From Lentzea tibetensis (GTDB lineage: Bacteria; Actinomycetota; Actinomycetes; Mycobacteriales; Pseudonocardiaceae), in assembly GCF_007845675.1 (NCBI RefSeq), contig NZ_VOBR01000001.1, positions 124,001 through 188,000 of the forward strand: a stretch of DNA of 64,000 bases, written 5' to 3'. Of the stretch, positions 8,764 to 16,786 are shown piece by piece. Numbering within the stretch: position 1 is the first letter of the stretch; each line of letters begins with the position of its first letter. Below the pieces are notes generated by a model. It had not been told where the DNA came from and made no database searches. It saw nothing but the letters and a program-made list of their open reading frames with translations. The position numbers were made by a program, and so were the translations under genes.

Positions 8764-10491
8764 TCAGCCGCCGGCGATGTCGTTCGCGGCCACGTACCCG
8801 AACGTCATCGCCGGTCCGATCGTGGATCCGGCGCCCGCGTAGCTGTTGCCCATGACCGCGGCGCTCGCGTTGCCCGCCGCGTACAGGCCGGGGATGACCG
8901 AACCGTCCGGACGCAGCACGCGGGCCCGTGCGTCCGTGACCATGCCGCCCTTGGTGCCGAGGTCACCGGGCACGATCTTGAACGCGTAGTACGGCGGCAG
9001 CCACAACGCCGCCAGGCTGGAGTTCGGGAACACCAGCGGGTCGGTGTAGTAGTGGTCGTACGCGCTGTCGCCGCGCTTGAAGTCGGGGTCGCGCCCGGCG
9101 AGCGCCTGGCCGTTGAACCGCTGCACGGTCGCGCGCAGCTCGGCAGGCGGCACGCCGATGTCCGCGGCCAGTCCCTCGATGCTCCAGTTCTTCTTGACCG
9201 CACCGGAGCGGTACCAGTCGTCGGGCAGCGGCAGCGCGGGCGCGATGTCCTTGAACAGGTAGCGGTTGCGGTAGTTCTGGTCCACGACCAGCCACGCCGG
9301 GATGCACGGCGACGACGGGTTCTTGTCGTACATGGTGTGCACGACGTCGCTGTACGGCGCGGCCTCGTTGACGAACCGCCGCCCGCCCGCGTTGATCATC
9401 AGGCCACCGGGCAGGGTGCGCTCGGCGAGGCAGAAGTACGGGTCGCCTGGCACCGGGATCGCCGGGCCCCACCACGAGTCGTCCATCAGGTCGAACGCCG
9501 CGCCGACGCGCTGGCCCGCGCGGTGGCCGTCGCCGGTGTTCTCCTTGGCGCCCACGGTCCACTCGGTGCCGATGGGCTGGCGCTGGAACTGGGCGCGCAT
9601 GCTCGCGTTGTGCTCGAAGCCGCCGGAGCCGACGATCACGCCGCGCCGGGCGCGAACCAGGCCGCGCGACGTGAGGACACCCTTGACCGCGCCGCCTTCG
9701 ACGTGCAGGTCGACCAGCGGGGTGTTGAGCCAGACCGGCACGTTCGCGGCCATCAGCCCGGCACGCAGTCCGCCGGCGAGCGCCTGTCCCATGGTGAGCG
9801 GTTTCTGACCCAGCACAGCGGCTTTCGTGCCACGCGCAACGGCCGCGGCCGCAACCGCGGCACCCTTGGGGTTCACCAGGGCCAGCGCGAGCCACTTGTA
9901 GTCGGCGCCGAACACGACCATGCCCGGTGGCGTCGCGAGGTACGGCGGGTTCAGGCGCGCCAGCTCGGGGCCGAGTACGTTGCCGTCGAGCTGGTCCGGT
10001 TCGATCGACCTGCCGTTCGGCATGCCGCCCGGCAGCTCGGGGTAGTAGTCGCTGTAGCCCTCCATCCAGCGGAACCGCAGCGGGCTGTTCCGGACGACGA
10101 ACGAGATCATCGCCGGGCCGTTGGTGAGGTACGCCTGCTGCCGCACGGCGGGCGAGCGGCCACCGACGACGGCCGAGAGGTACGGCACGGCCTTCTGCGG
10201 ACTGTCCTGCACACCCGCCGCGAGCAGAACCTCGTTGCCCGGCACCCAGATCGCCGCGCCCGACCGGGCCGCCGAACCGCCGTACGTGGGCGCCTTCTCG
10301 ACGACCACGCAGCTCAGTCCGCGCTTCGCCGCGGTGAGCGCGGCCGTCATGCCCGCCGCGCCCGCGCCGACCACGACGACGTCGTACTCCCCCAGCACCG
10401 GCGCGTCGGCCGATGCGGGCACGCGCGACGTCAACCCCGCCGCGATCGTGAACCCGGCTCCGGCCAGCACCTGACGACGGTTGAGGGTCAT
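8764..10491 (-). CDS. KstD-family steroid dehydrogenase with Tat signal
   Basis: FAD-dependent 3-ketosteroid Delta1-dehydrogenase homologue, 575 residues. It begins with N-R-R-Q-V-L-A-G-A-G-F, a hydrophobic stretch and a P-A-S-A-D-A cleavage-like site, which together look like a twin-arginine export signal. The FAD loop VVGAGAAG follows near residue 42. The family's C-terminal catalytic motif Y-A-G-A-G (Tyr551, Gly555) is intact, matching the Tyr/Gly pair of characterised KstDs, as is NEAAPY near residue 385. It ends an operon of acyl-CoA synthetase, PPOX protein and this gene, under the KstR box at 12,520. Steroid specificity is inferred from similarity to the protein at 43,432-45,042. Confidence 0.82.
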   Translation of the reverse strand: MTLNRRQVLAGAGFTIAAGLTSRVPASADAPVLGEYDVVVVGAGAAGMTAALTAAKRGLSCVVVEKAPTYGGSAARSGAAIWVPGNEVLLAAGVQDSPQKAVPYLSAVVGGRSPAVRQQAYLTNGPAMISFVVRNSPLRFRWMEGYSDYYPELPGGMPNGRSIEPDQLDGNVLGPELARLNPPYLATPPGMVVFGADYKWLALALVNPKGAAVAAAAVARGTKAAVLGQKPLTMGQALAGGLRAGLMAANVPVWLNTPLVDLHVEGGAVKGVLTSRGLVRARRGVIVGSGGFEHNASMRAQFQRQPIGTEWTVGAKENTGDGHRAGQRVGAAFDLMDDSWWGPAIPVPGDPYFCLAERTLPGGLMINAGGRRFVNEAAPYSDVVHTMYDKNPSSPCIPAWLVVDQNYRNRYLFKDIAPALPLPDDWYRSGAVKKNWSIEGLAADIGVPPAELRATVQRFNGQALAGRDPDFKRGDSAYDHYYTDPLVFPNSSLAALWLPPYYAFKIVPGDLGTKGGMVTDARARVLRPDGSVIPGLYAAGNASAAVMGNSYAGAGSTIGPAMTFGYVAANDIAGG

Positions 10492-10506
10492 GGCTCATCG
10501 CTCCAT

Positions 10507-10962
10507 CTACGTGGTGGCAAGGGCGATCTTGCGGTGGTCCCAGCTGACGACCTTGGTGGGGCGAAAGAGGACGGCGACGCGCTTGGACATCGCGTGGCGC
10601 ATGCCTTCGCGACCGGACTCGTCGAGCGGGCCGATGTTGCGCGCCACCACCGCGTTGACCACGCGCGCGATGACGGCGGGGTCGTCGGAGACCTCGGCGG
10701 TGCCCTCCATGTGAACGCCGCGCAGGTCGCCGTACTCCTCCCCACTCTCGACGAGTGCGCTCATCCGGGGTTCGCGGCGCAGGTTCACGATCTTCTGCGA
10801 GTTGCGGTCCGTGCAGAACACGATGTCGCCGTCGAGCACGGCGAACCACATCGGCGCGAGGTGCGGCAGGCCGCTGCGGCCGAGGCTCGCCACGACCAGC
10901 GTCCGCTGTTCGTCCAGGAACGCGTGGACCTCGGCCTTCGACATGCGGATGTGCTCACGCAT
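10507..10962 (-). CDS. PPOX-class FMN/F420-binding protein
   Basis: A 151-residue split-barrel protein of the pyridoxamine-phosphate-oxidase-like class, with LVVASLGRSGLPHLAPMWF near residue 22 and an RGVHMEGTAEV strand near residue 80. Members use F420 or FMN to reduce small unsaturated or carbonyl compounds. Its ATG overlaps the end of the upstream acyl-CoA synthetase by 8 nt, so expression is coupled. The exact substrate is unknown; the setting suggests a steroid intermediate. Confidence 0.8.
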   Translation of the reverse strand: MREHIRMSKAEVHAFLDEQRTLVVASLGRSGLPHLAPMWFAVLDGDIVFCTDRNSQKIVNLRREPRMSALVESGEEYGDLRGVHMEGTAEVSDDPAVIARVVNAVVARNIGPLDESGREGMRHAMSKRVAVLFRPTKVVSWDHRKIALATT

Positions 10963-12484
10963 TGTCGCGCAGCTTTCGCTTGTACAGCTTGCCGTTCGGG
11001 TCGCGGGGCAGCTCGGCGACGTAGTCGATCGACTTGGGGAGCTTGAACTTCGCGAGTCGCGTGCCCGCGAACGCGAGCAGCTCCTCGGTGAGCTCCGCGC
11101 CGGGCTCGACGCCGTCCGCGAGCTGGATCACGGCCTTGATCTCCTCACCCCAGTCGGGATGCGGCACGCCGAACACCGCCACGTCCGCCACCTTGGGGTG
11201 GCACACGAGCTCACCCTCGATCTCCGCCGGGTAGATGTTCACGCCGCCGGATATGATCATGTCGCTCTTGCGGTCGCAGAGGAAGAGATAACCGTCTGCG
11301 TCCAAATAACCGATATCCCCGAGTGTGAACAGGTTGCCGACGCGCGCGGCACGGGTCTTCTCGGCGTCCTTGTGGTACTCGAAGGTCGCGGTGCCCATCC
11401 GCATGTAGACCAGGCCGCGCTCGTCCGGCGCGAGCTCGGTGCCGTCCTCGGCGAGGATCTTCACCTCGGACGTCGGCCACGGCAGTCCGACCGATCCCGG
11501 TTTGCGCAGCCACTCCTCGGCGGAGATCGCGGTGCCGCCGCCCTCGGTCGCCGCGTAGTACTCGATCACGACCGGGCCCCACCACTCGAGCATCCGGCGC
11601 TTGACCTCGATCGGGCACGGCGCCGCACCGTGGATCATCGTGCGCAGCGACGACAGGTCGTAGCGCGAGCGCACGTCGTCCGGGAGCGCGAGCAGCCGGT
11701 GGAACTGGGTCGGCACCATGTGGCTGTGCGTCACCCGGTACCGCTCGATCAGCCGCAGCATCTCCTCGGGTTTCCAGTGGTCCATCAGCACCGCGGTGTG
11801 CCCGAGCTGGATCGAGATGACGACGAAGTTGAGCACCGCCGTGTGGTAGAGCGGTGATCCGCACAGGTGGACGTGCCCGTCGAACGGCTTGATGCCGAAG
11901 ATGCCGAAGATGCCGAAGAACCACGGTGCCGCAGGCGCGACGACGTCCGGGTCGGCCCCGGTCAACGGCCTGCGCACGCCCTTCGGCCTGCCGGTCGTGC
12001 CCGAGGTGTAGAGCATCGGCGAACCGGACGTGCGCACGTCCGGCCGTCCCTCCGGCTCGTTCTCCCCCAGCCTGCTCAACGGCTGGAACCCGGCGACCTC
12101 GCCGACCGCGAACCGCGCCTCGCTCGGGAGCCCGGCACGTGCCGCGGCATCCGCGGCGACCTCGGCGAAGCGCTCGTGCGCGATGAAGGCCTTGGCGCCG
12201 CTGTCCTCCACGAGGTACGCGACCTCGGGCCCGACCAGGTGCCAGTTGACCATCACGACGTACAGGCCGGTCTGCAACGCGGCGAAGTACACGGCCACGA
12301 GCTCGGCGCTGTTGGGCAGCATCAGCACGATGCTGTCGCCGGGCTCCAGCCCCATGGCCTGCAAGCCGCGTCCGTACCGGTCAGCCGCCGCCGCCAGTTC
12401 GCGGTACGTGAGCTCCTTGCCGTCCGGGTCGACCAGCGCGCACTGGTCGGGGTGCGCGGCGGCGATGTTCCAGAGTCCGGTCAC
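10955..12484 (-). CDS. Acyl-CoA synthetase (FadD family) in KstR-box operon
   Basis: Adenylate-forming ligase of 509 residues, with YTSGTTGRPKGVRRP near residue 155, EYYAATEGGG near 305 and GVNIYPAEIEG near 405. It is a second steroid- or fatty-acid-type ligase besides FadD19 and FadD3, and resembles bile-acid-type CoA ligases. GTG 12484 has GGGAG 6 nt upstream, and a perfect KstR operator lies 36 nt further up. It heads a three-gene operon with the PPOX protein and the Tat-KstD. An in-frame 9-bp tandem triplication gives FGIFGIFGI near residue 190. Confidence 0.82.
   Translation of the reverse strand: MTGLWNIAAAHPDQCALVDPDGKELTYRELAAAADRYGRGLQAMGLEPGDSIVLMLPNSAELVAVYFAALQTGLYVVMVNWHLVGPEVAYLVEDSGAKAFIAHERFAEVAADAAARAGLPSEARFAVGEVAGFQPLSRLGENEPEGRPDVRTSGSPMLYTSGTTGRPKGVRRPLTGADPDVVAPAAPWFFGIFGIFGIKPFDGHVHLCGSPLYHTAVLNFVVISIQLGHTAVLMDHWKPEEMLRLIERYRVTHSHMVPTQFHRLLALPDDVRSRYDLSSLRTMIHGAAPCPIEVKRRMLEWWGPVVIEYYAATEGGGTAISAEEWLRKPGSVGLPWPTSEVKILAEDGTELAPDERGLVYMRMGTATFEYHKDAEKTRAARVGNLFTLGDIGYLDADGYLFLCDRKSDMIISGGVNIYPAEIEGELVCHPKVADVAVFGVPHPDWGEEIKAVIQLADGVEPGAELTEELLAFAGTRLAKFKLPKSIDYVAELPRDPNGKLYKRKLRDNA
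11891..11917. repeat. Three tandem copies of a 9-bp unit inside the fadD gene
   Basis: Three exact copies of GATGCCGAA, read on the coding strand as TTCGGCATC and translated Phe-Gly-Ile three times. The unit keeps the frame, so slippage would add or remove three residues. Confidence 0.95.
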
Positions 12485-12513
12485 AAGCGCTCCCGTCTTG
12501 TCGCTACATCAGG

Positions 12514-13569
12514 TCAAATTAGAACCTGTTTCACTGGATGGCAAGCGTCGGCCACGGCGCGGATCGACGCCTCGTCCCAGCACCCGACCAGCAACGTGGA
12601 CACTCCGGCGGCCTCCCAGCGCGCGACCTCCGCGCGCACCTCGTCCGTCGTCCCGACGATGGTGATCTCGGCGACCAGTTCGTCCGGAACCGCCTGTGCG
12701 GCCTCGTCCTTGCGGCCCGCCTGGTAGAGCCGCCCGACGTCGGCGACGACCTCGCCGTATCCCATGCGGGTGAAGACCTCGGCGTGGAAGTTCATGCCCG
12801 GCGCGCCCATTCCGCCGATGTACAAAGCGACCATGGGCTTGAGGTGCGCTCGCACAGCGGGCGCGTCGTCGGTGACGACGACCTGGCACGTCGCGGCGAT
12901 CTCGAAGTTCTCCCTGGTCCTGCGCGCGTTCGGCCGGCCGAAGCCCTCGTCCAGCCACTCGTCGTACATCGGTGCGAGCCGTGGCGCGTAGTAGATCGCG
13001 AGCCAGCCGTCGGCGATCTCCGCGGCCAGTGCCACGTTCTTCGGGCCCTCCGCGCCGAGCCAGATGGGCAGGTCCGCGCGCAGCGGATGGGTGATCGGGC
13101 GCAACGGCTTGCCCAGCCCGAGTGCGCCAGGCCCCTGGTACGGCAACGGATAGTGCGGGCCGTCGTTGCTCACCGGCTGCTCGCGGGCGAGCACCTTGCG
13201 GACGATGTCGACGTACTCCCTGGTCCTGGCAAGGGGTTTGGCGAACGGCTGGCCGTACCAGCCCTCCACCACCTGCGGTCCGGACACGCCGAGTCCCAGC
13301 ACGAACCGGCCACCGGACAGGTGGTCGAGCGTGAGCGCGTGCATCGCGCAGGCGGCCGGCGTGCGGGCCGACATCTGCACGACGGACGTGCCCAACCGGA
13401 CGCGCGACGTGCCAGAACCCCACCACGCCAACGGGGTGAAGGCGTCCGATCCCCACGCCTCCGCCGCGAACACCGCGTCGAACCCGGCCTCCTCGGCCGC
13501 GCGCACCAGATCCGGGGCGTTGGCGGGCGGTCGCGCGCCCCAGTAACCGAGCTGCAGACCGAGCTTCAT
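12514..13569 (-). CDS. LLM-class F420-dependent oxidoreductase (Rv3520c-like)
   Basis: Luciferase-like monooxygenase of the F420-dependent class, 351 residues, TIM-barrel. Visible features: GYWGARPPANAPDLVRAAEE at the start, FVLGLGVSGPQVVEGWYG near residue 90, and PIWLGAEGPKNVALAAE near residue 165. It faces the DUF35-ltp4-ltp3 operon across a shared KstR-type box, as Rv3520c faces Rv3521-3523. ATG 13569 is likely; ATG 13578 is the alternative and neither has a strong ribosome site. Its last codons contain the operator of the next operon. The substrate is unproven; a role in sterol side-chain metabolism is inferred. Confidence 0.85.
   Translation of the reverse strand: MKLGLQLGYWGARPPANAPDLVRAAEEAGFDAVFAAEAWGSDAFTPLAWWGSGTSRVRLGTSVVQMSARTPAACAMHALTLDHLSGGRFVLGLGVSGPQVVEGWYGQPFAKPLARTREYVDIVRKVLAREQPVSNDGPHYPLPYQGPGALGLGKPLRPITHPLRADLPIWLGAEGPKNVALAAEIADGWLAIYYAPRLAPMYDEWLDEGFGRPNARRTRENFEIAATCQVVVTDDAPAVRAHLKPMVALYIGGMGAPGMNFHAEVFTRMGYGEVVADVGRLYQAGRKDEAAQAVPDELVAEITIVGTTDEVRAEVARWEAAGVSTLLVGCWDEASIRAVADACHPVKQVLI
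12520..12533. promoter_or_regulatory. KstR operator inside the end of the F420 gene
   Basis: TAGAACCTGTTTCA matches every fixed position of TnnAACnnGTTnnA. It lies 36 nt upstream of the acyl-CoA synthetase GTG but within the last coding codons (K-Q-V-L) of the preceding minus-strand gene. Confidence 0.88.
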
Positions 13570-13592
13570 ACCTGGCATCTTGCCACGATTTC

Positions 13593-13606
13593 GAGAACCT
13601 GTTTCA
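13593..13606. promoter_or_regulatory. KstR operator, F420-oxidoreductase/DUF35 divergent promoter
   Basis: GAGAACCTGTTTCA matches 7 of 8 fixed positions of the KstR consensus. It is 24 nt from the minus-strand ATG and only 10 nt before the plus-strand GTG, so binding would block both genes. Confidence 0.8.
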
Positions 13607-13615
13607 CTTCGATCT

Positions 13616-14560
13616 GTGACCAAGCCGCTCAGTGCGCCGCTCGAGGTTGGCTTCGACTACACGCGTTCGCTCGGCCCGACACTGAGCCGGTTCATGACGG
13701 GCCTGCGGCAGCGCAGGGTGACCGGCGTGCGCGGCTCGGACGGCCGGGTGCACGTGCCACCGGTGGAGTACGACCCGGTGACCGCAGAACCGCTGACCGA
13801 GCACGTGGACGTCGCGTCGACGGGTGTGGTGCGGAGCTGGTCGTGGGCCGCAGAGCCGCTGGAGGGCCAGCCGCTCTCGACCCCGTTCGCGTGGGCGTTG
13901 ATCCAGCTCGACGGCGCGGACACCTCGTTGCTGCACGCCGTGGACGCCGGTTCCGCTGAGCAGATGCGCACCGGAGCGCGGGTGCGCGCCCGCTGGGCCG
14001 CGGAACGGGTCGGCGCCATCACCGACATCGAGTGCTTCGAGATCTCCGACGAGCCGGGCGATCCGTCCGTCCCCGGCGACGAGGTCACCATGATCACCAC
14101 GCCGGTGCGGCTCCACTACACGCACAGCGCTTCGCCGGTGGAGAGCGCGTTCCTGCGCGGTCTCATCGAGGGGCGCCTGCTCGGCCAGCGCTGCCCGGCG
14201 TGCGGCAAGGTTTACGTGCCGCCGCGGCCGGCCTGCCCCACCGACGGCGTGCCGACCACCGACGAGGTGGAGCTGCCCGACCGCGGGACCGTCACCACCT
14301 TCTGCATCGTCAACGTGCCGTTCCTCGGCCAGCGGATCAAACCGCCGTACGTCGCGGCGTACGTGCTGCTCGACGGCGCGGACATCCCGTTCCAGCACCT
14401 GGTGCTCGGCTGCGCGGCCGACGAGGTGCGGATGGGCATGCGCGTCGAGGCGGTGTGGAAACCCCGCGAGGAGTGGGGTCCGACGATGCAGAACATCGAC
14501 CACTTCCGCCCATCCGGTGAGCCGGACGCGTCGTTCGACACCTATTCCCAGCACCTGTGA
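13616..14560 (+). CDS. Tandem DUF35 OB-fold protein (Rv3521-like)
   Basis: 314 residues with two DUF35-type units. The first (about 45-150) keeps the OB-fold pattern without cysteines. The second (about 180-300) has the rubredoxin-like zinc ribbon CPACGKVYVPPRPACP and the OB fold with AYVLLDGAD. DUF35 proteins act as partners of thiolase-like enzymes, as ChsH2 does for Ltp2. Here the gene directly precedes ltp4 and ltp3, so a complex with them is likely. GTG 13616 is close behind the KstR box with no ribosome site, suggesting leaderless translation. Confidence 0.85.
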   Translation: MTKPLSAPLEVGFDYTRSLGPTLSRFMTGLRQRRVTGVRGSDGRVHVPPVEYDPVTAEPLTEHVDVASTGVVRSWSWAAEPLEGQPLSTPFAWALIQLDGADTSLLHAVDAGSAEQMRTGARVRARWAAERVGAITDIECFEISDEPGDPSVPGDEVTMITTPVRLHYTHSASPVESAFLRGLIEGRLLGQRCPACGKVYVPPRPACPTDGVPTTDEVELPDRGTVTTFCIVNVPFLGQRIKPPYVAAYVLLDGADIPFQHLVLGCAADEVRMGMRVEAVWKPREEWGPTMQNIDHFRPSGEPDASFDTYSQHL

Positions 14561-14570
14561 GGAGGTCGGT

Positions 14571-15638
14571 GTGCCCAACAGCGCTCCAGAAATCGCCATC
14601 GTCGGATTCGCGCAGACACCGTGCGTGCGCAGCACCACCGGCACCACCAACGGTGTCGAGATGCTCGTGCCCATCTTCCACGAGGTGCTCGGCGGGCTCG
14701 GTCTGTCCAAAACGGACATAGGGTTCTGGTGCTCCGGCTCGTCGGACTACCTGGCCGGGCGGGCGTTCTCGTTCGTGTCGGCCGTCGACGCGATCGGCGC
14801 GTTCCCGCCGATCGTCGAGTCGCACGTCGAGATGGACGCCGCGTGGGCGTTGTACGAGGCGTACGTGAAGCTGCTGACCGGCGAGGCGGAGACCGCGCTC
14901 GTGTACGGCTTCGGCAAGTCGTCGGCGGGCCAGCTGCGCCGGGTGCTCGCGATGCAGCTCGACCCGTACCTGGTGACACCGCTGTGGCCGGACTCGATCG
15001 GGCTGGCGGGCATCCAGGCGCGGATGGGCATCGAGAGCGGTCTGTGGAGCGAGCGCGCGATGGCCGAGGTCGCCGCGCGCAGCCGCGCGGACGCGATGTC
15101 GAACCCGCTGGCGCAGTTCTCGGGTGCGGTGGACGTGGAGTCGTTGCTGGCTGAGCCCTACCTCGCGGATCCGTTGCGACGGCACGACTGCGCGCCGATC
15201 ACCGACGGCGCGGCAACGATCGTGCTGGCGGCCGGTGACCGCGCGCGCGAGCTGTGTTCGCGACCCGCGTGGATCACCGGTTTCGAGCACCGCGTCGACT
15301 CGCCGTCGCTGGGTGGCCGCGACCTCACCACGTCCGCGTCGGCCGTGGCCGCGGGCAAGGCCGCTGGCGCCGATCGCATCGACGTGGCCGAGTTGCACGC
15401 GCCGTTCACGCACCAGGAGCTGTTGTTGCGCCAGGCGCTGGGGCTAGGCGACGAGGTGAAGGTCAACCCGTCCGGCGGCGCGTTGTGCGGCAACCCGATG
15501 TTCGCGGCCGGTCTGGCGCGGATCGGTGAGGCCGCTCGGCGGGTGCTGTCGGGCGAGGCGGAACGCGTGCTCGGGCACGCGACCAGCGGGCCGCTGCTGC
15601 AGCAGAACCTGGTCTGCGTCATGGAAGGACGGGACTGA
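14571..15638 (+). CDS. ltp4: Thiolase-like lipid-transfer protein Ltp4
   Basis: Non-condensing thiolase/SCP2-type protein, 355 residues, of the steroid aldolase group. Motifs include GFWCSGSSDYLAG near residue 48, DGAATIVLAAGDRA near 205 and VNPSGGALCGNPMFAAGLAR near 300. GTG 14571 follows GAGGAGG with a spacing of about 6 nt. It overlaps ltp3 by one base. Ltp3/Ltp4 are thought to act as a pair in thiolytic or retro-aldol side-chain cleavage; here both follow the DUF35 gene, as in Rv3521-3523. Confidence 0.85.
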   Translation: MPNSAPEIAIVGFAQTPCVRSTTGTTNGVEMLVPIFHEVLGGLGLSKTDIGFWCSGSSDYLAGRAFSFVSAVDAIGAFPPIVESHVEMDAAWALYEAYVKLLTGEAETALVYGFGKSSAGQLRRVLAMQLDPYLVTPLWPDSIGLAGIQARMGIESGLWSERAMAEVAARSRADAMSNPLAQFSGAVDVESLLAEPYLADPLRRHDCAPITDGAATIVLAAGDRARELCSRPAWITGFEHRVDSPSLGGRDLTTSASAVAAGKAAGADRIDVAELHAPFTHQELLLRQALGLGDEVKVNPSGGALCGNPMFAAGLARIGEAARRVLSGEAERVLGHATSGPLLQQNLVCVMEGRD

Positions 15639-16786
15639 TGGCCGTGCAACTGGCGGCGGTGGTCGGCACCGGCCAGACCCACCACGCCGCGAAGCGCCTG
15701 GACGTGTCGATGGCCGGTCTCTGCCGCGAGGCGGTGGACCGCGCGATGGCCGACGCGGGCGTGGACTGGCCGGACATCGACGCGGTGGTGGTGGGCAAGG
15801 CGCCGGACCTGTTCGAGGGCGTGATGATGCCCGAACTGTTCCTGGCCGACGCGTTGGGCGCCAACGGCAAACCGCTGCTCCGCGTGCACACCGCGGGTTC
15901 CGTCGGCGGCTCGACGGCGAACGTCGCCGCCAGTCTGGTCAGGTCTGGTGTGCACCAGCGCGTGCTGGCGGTGGCGTTCGAGAAGCAGTCCGAGTCGAAC
16001 GCGATGTGGGCGCTGTCCGTGCCCACCCCGTTCACCATGCCGGTGCACGCGGGCGCGGGCGGCTACTTCGCCCCGCACGTCCGCTCGTACATCCGCCGCG
16101 CGGGCGCTCCCGAGCACATCGGCGCGATGGTCGCGGTGAAGGATCGCCGCAACGGCAGCCGCAACCCCTACGCCCACCTGCGCCAGCCCGACATCACCCT
16201 CGAGTCCGTGCAGGCCTCGGCCATGCTGTGGGACCCGATCCGCTACGACGAGACGTGCCCCTCCTCCGATGGCGCCTGCGCGGTCGTCATCTCCTCATCG
16301 GCTACCACTGGCCAACCCGCGTGGATCCACGCGACGGCGATGCGCACCGAGCCGACGACGTTCGCGGGCCGCGACCAGGTCAACCCGCAGGCGGGCCAGG
16401 ACGCCGCGCACGCGCTGTGGAAGCAGGCTGGCATCCGCGATCCGCTGTCCGAAGTGGACGTGGCCGAGATCTACGTGCCGTTCTCGTGGTTCGAACCGAT
16501 GTGGCTGGAGAACCTGGGTTTCACCGACGTCGGTCAGGGCTGGAAACTGACCGAGGCGGGCGAGACCGAGATCGGCGGCCGCCTCCCGGTGAACCCGAGC
16601 GGCGGCGTCCTGTCGTCGAACCCGATCGGCGCGTCGGGCATGCTCCGCTTCGCCGAGGCGGCGATGCAGGTGATGGGCCGCGCGGGCGACCACCAGGTCG
16701 ACCGCGCGCGGGTTGCCCTGGGCCACGCGTACGGCGGCGGTTCCCAGTTCTTCGCGATGTGGGTCGTCAGTTCGGAGAAGCCATGA
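15638..16786 (+). CDS. ltp3: Thiolase-like lipid-transfer protein Ltp3
   Basis: Thiolase-fold protein of 382 residues, with VVGTGQTHHAAK at the start, HTAGSVGGSTANVAASL near residue 88, VAEIYVPFSWFEP near 280 and VNPSGGVLSSNPIGASG near 318. The usual thiolase nucleophile is not obvious, which fits an aldolase-type member. It starts at an ATG overlapping the ltp4 stop by one base (TGATG) and itself overlaps the next gene by 4 nt, so the block is translationally coupled. Role: sterol side-chain shortening with Ltp4 and the DUF35 protein (inferred from family). Confidence 0.85.
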   Translation: MAVQLAAVVGTGQTHHAAKRLDVSMAGLCREAVDRAMADAGVDWPDIDAVVVGKAPDLFEGVMMPELFLADALGANGKPLLRVHTAGSVGGSTANVAASLVRSGVHQRVLAVAFEKQSESNAMWALSVPTPFTMPVHAGAGGYFAPHVRSYIRRAGAPEHIGAMVAVKDRRNGSRNPYAHLRQPDITLESVQASAMLWDPIRYDETCPSSDGACAVVISSSATTGQPAWIHATAMRTEPTTFAGRDQVNPQAGQDAAHALWKQAGIRDPLSEVDVAEIYVPFSWFEPMWLENLGFTDVGQGWKLTEAGETEIGGRLPVNPSGGVLSSNPIGASGMLRFAEAAMQVMGRAGDHQVDRARVALGHAYGGGSQFFAMWVVSSEKP

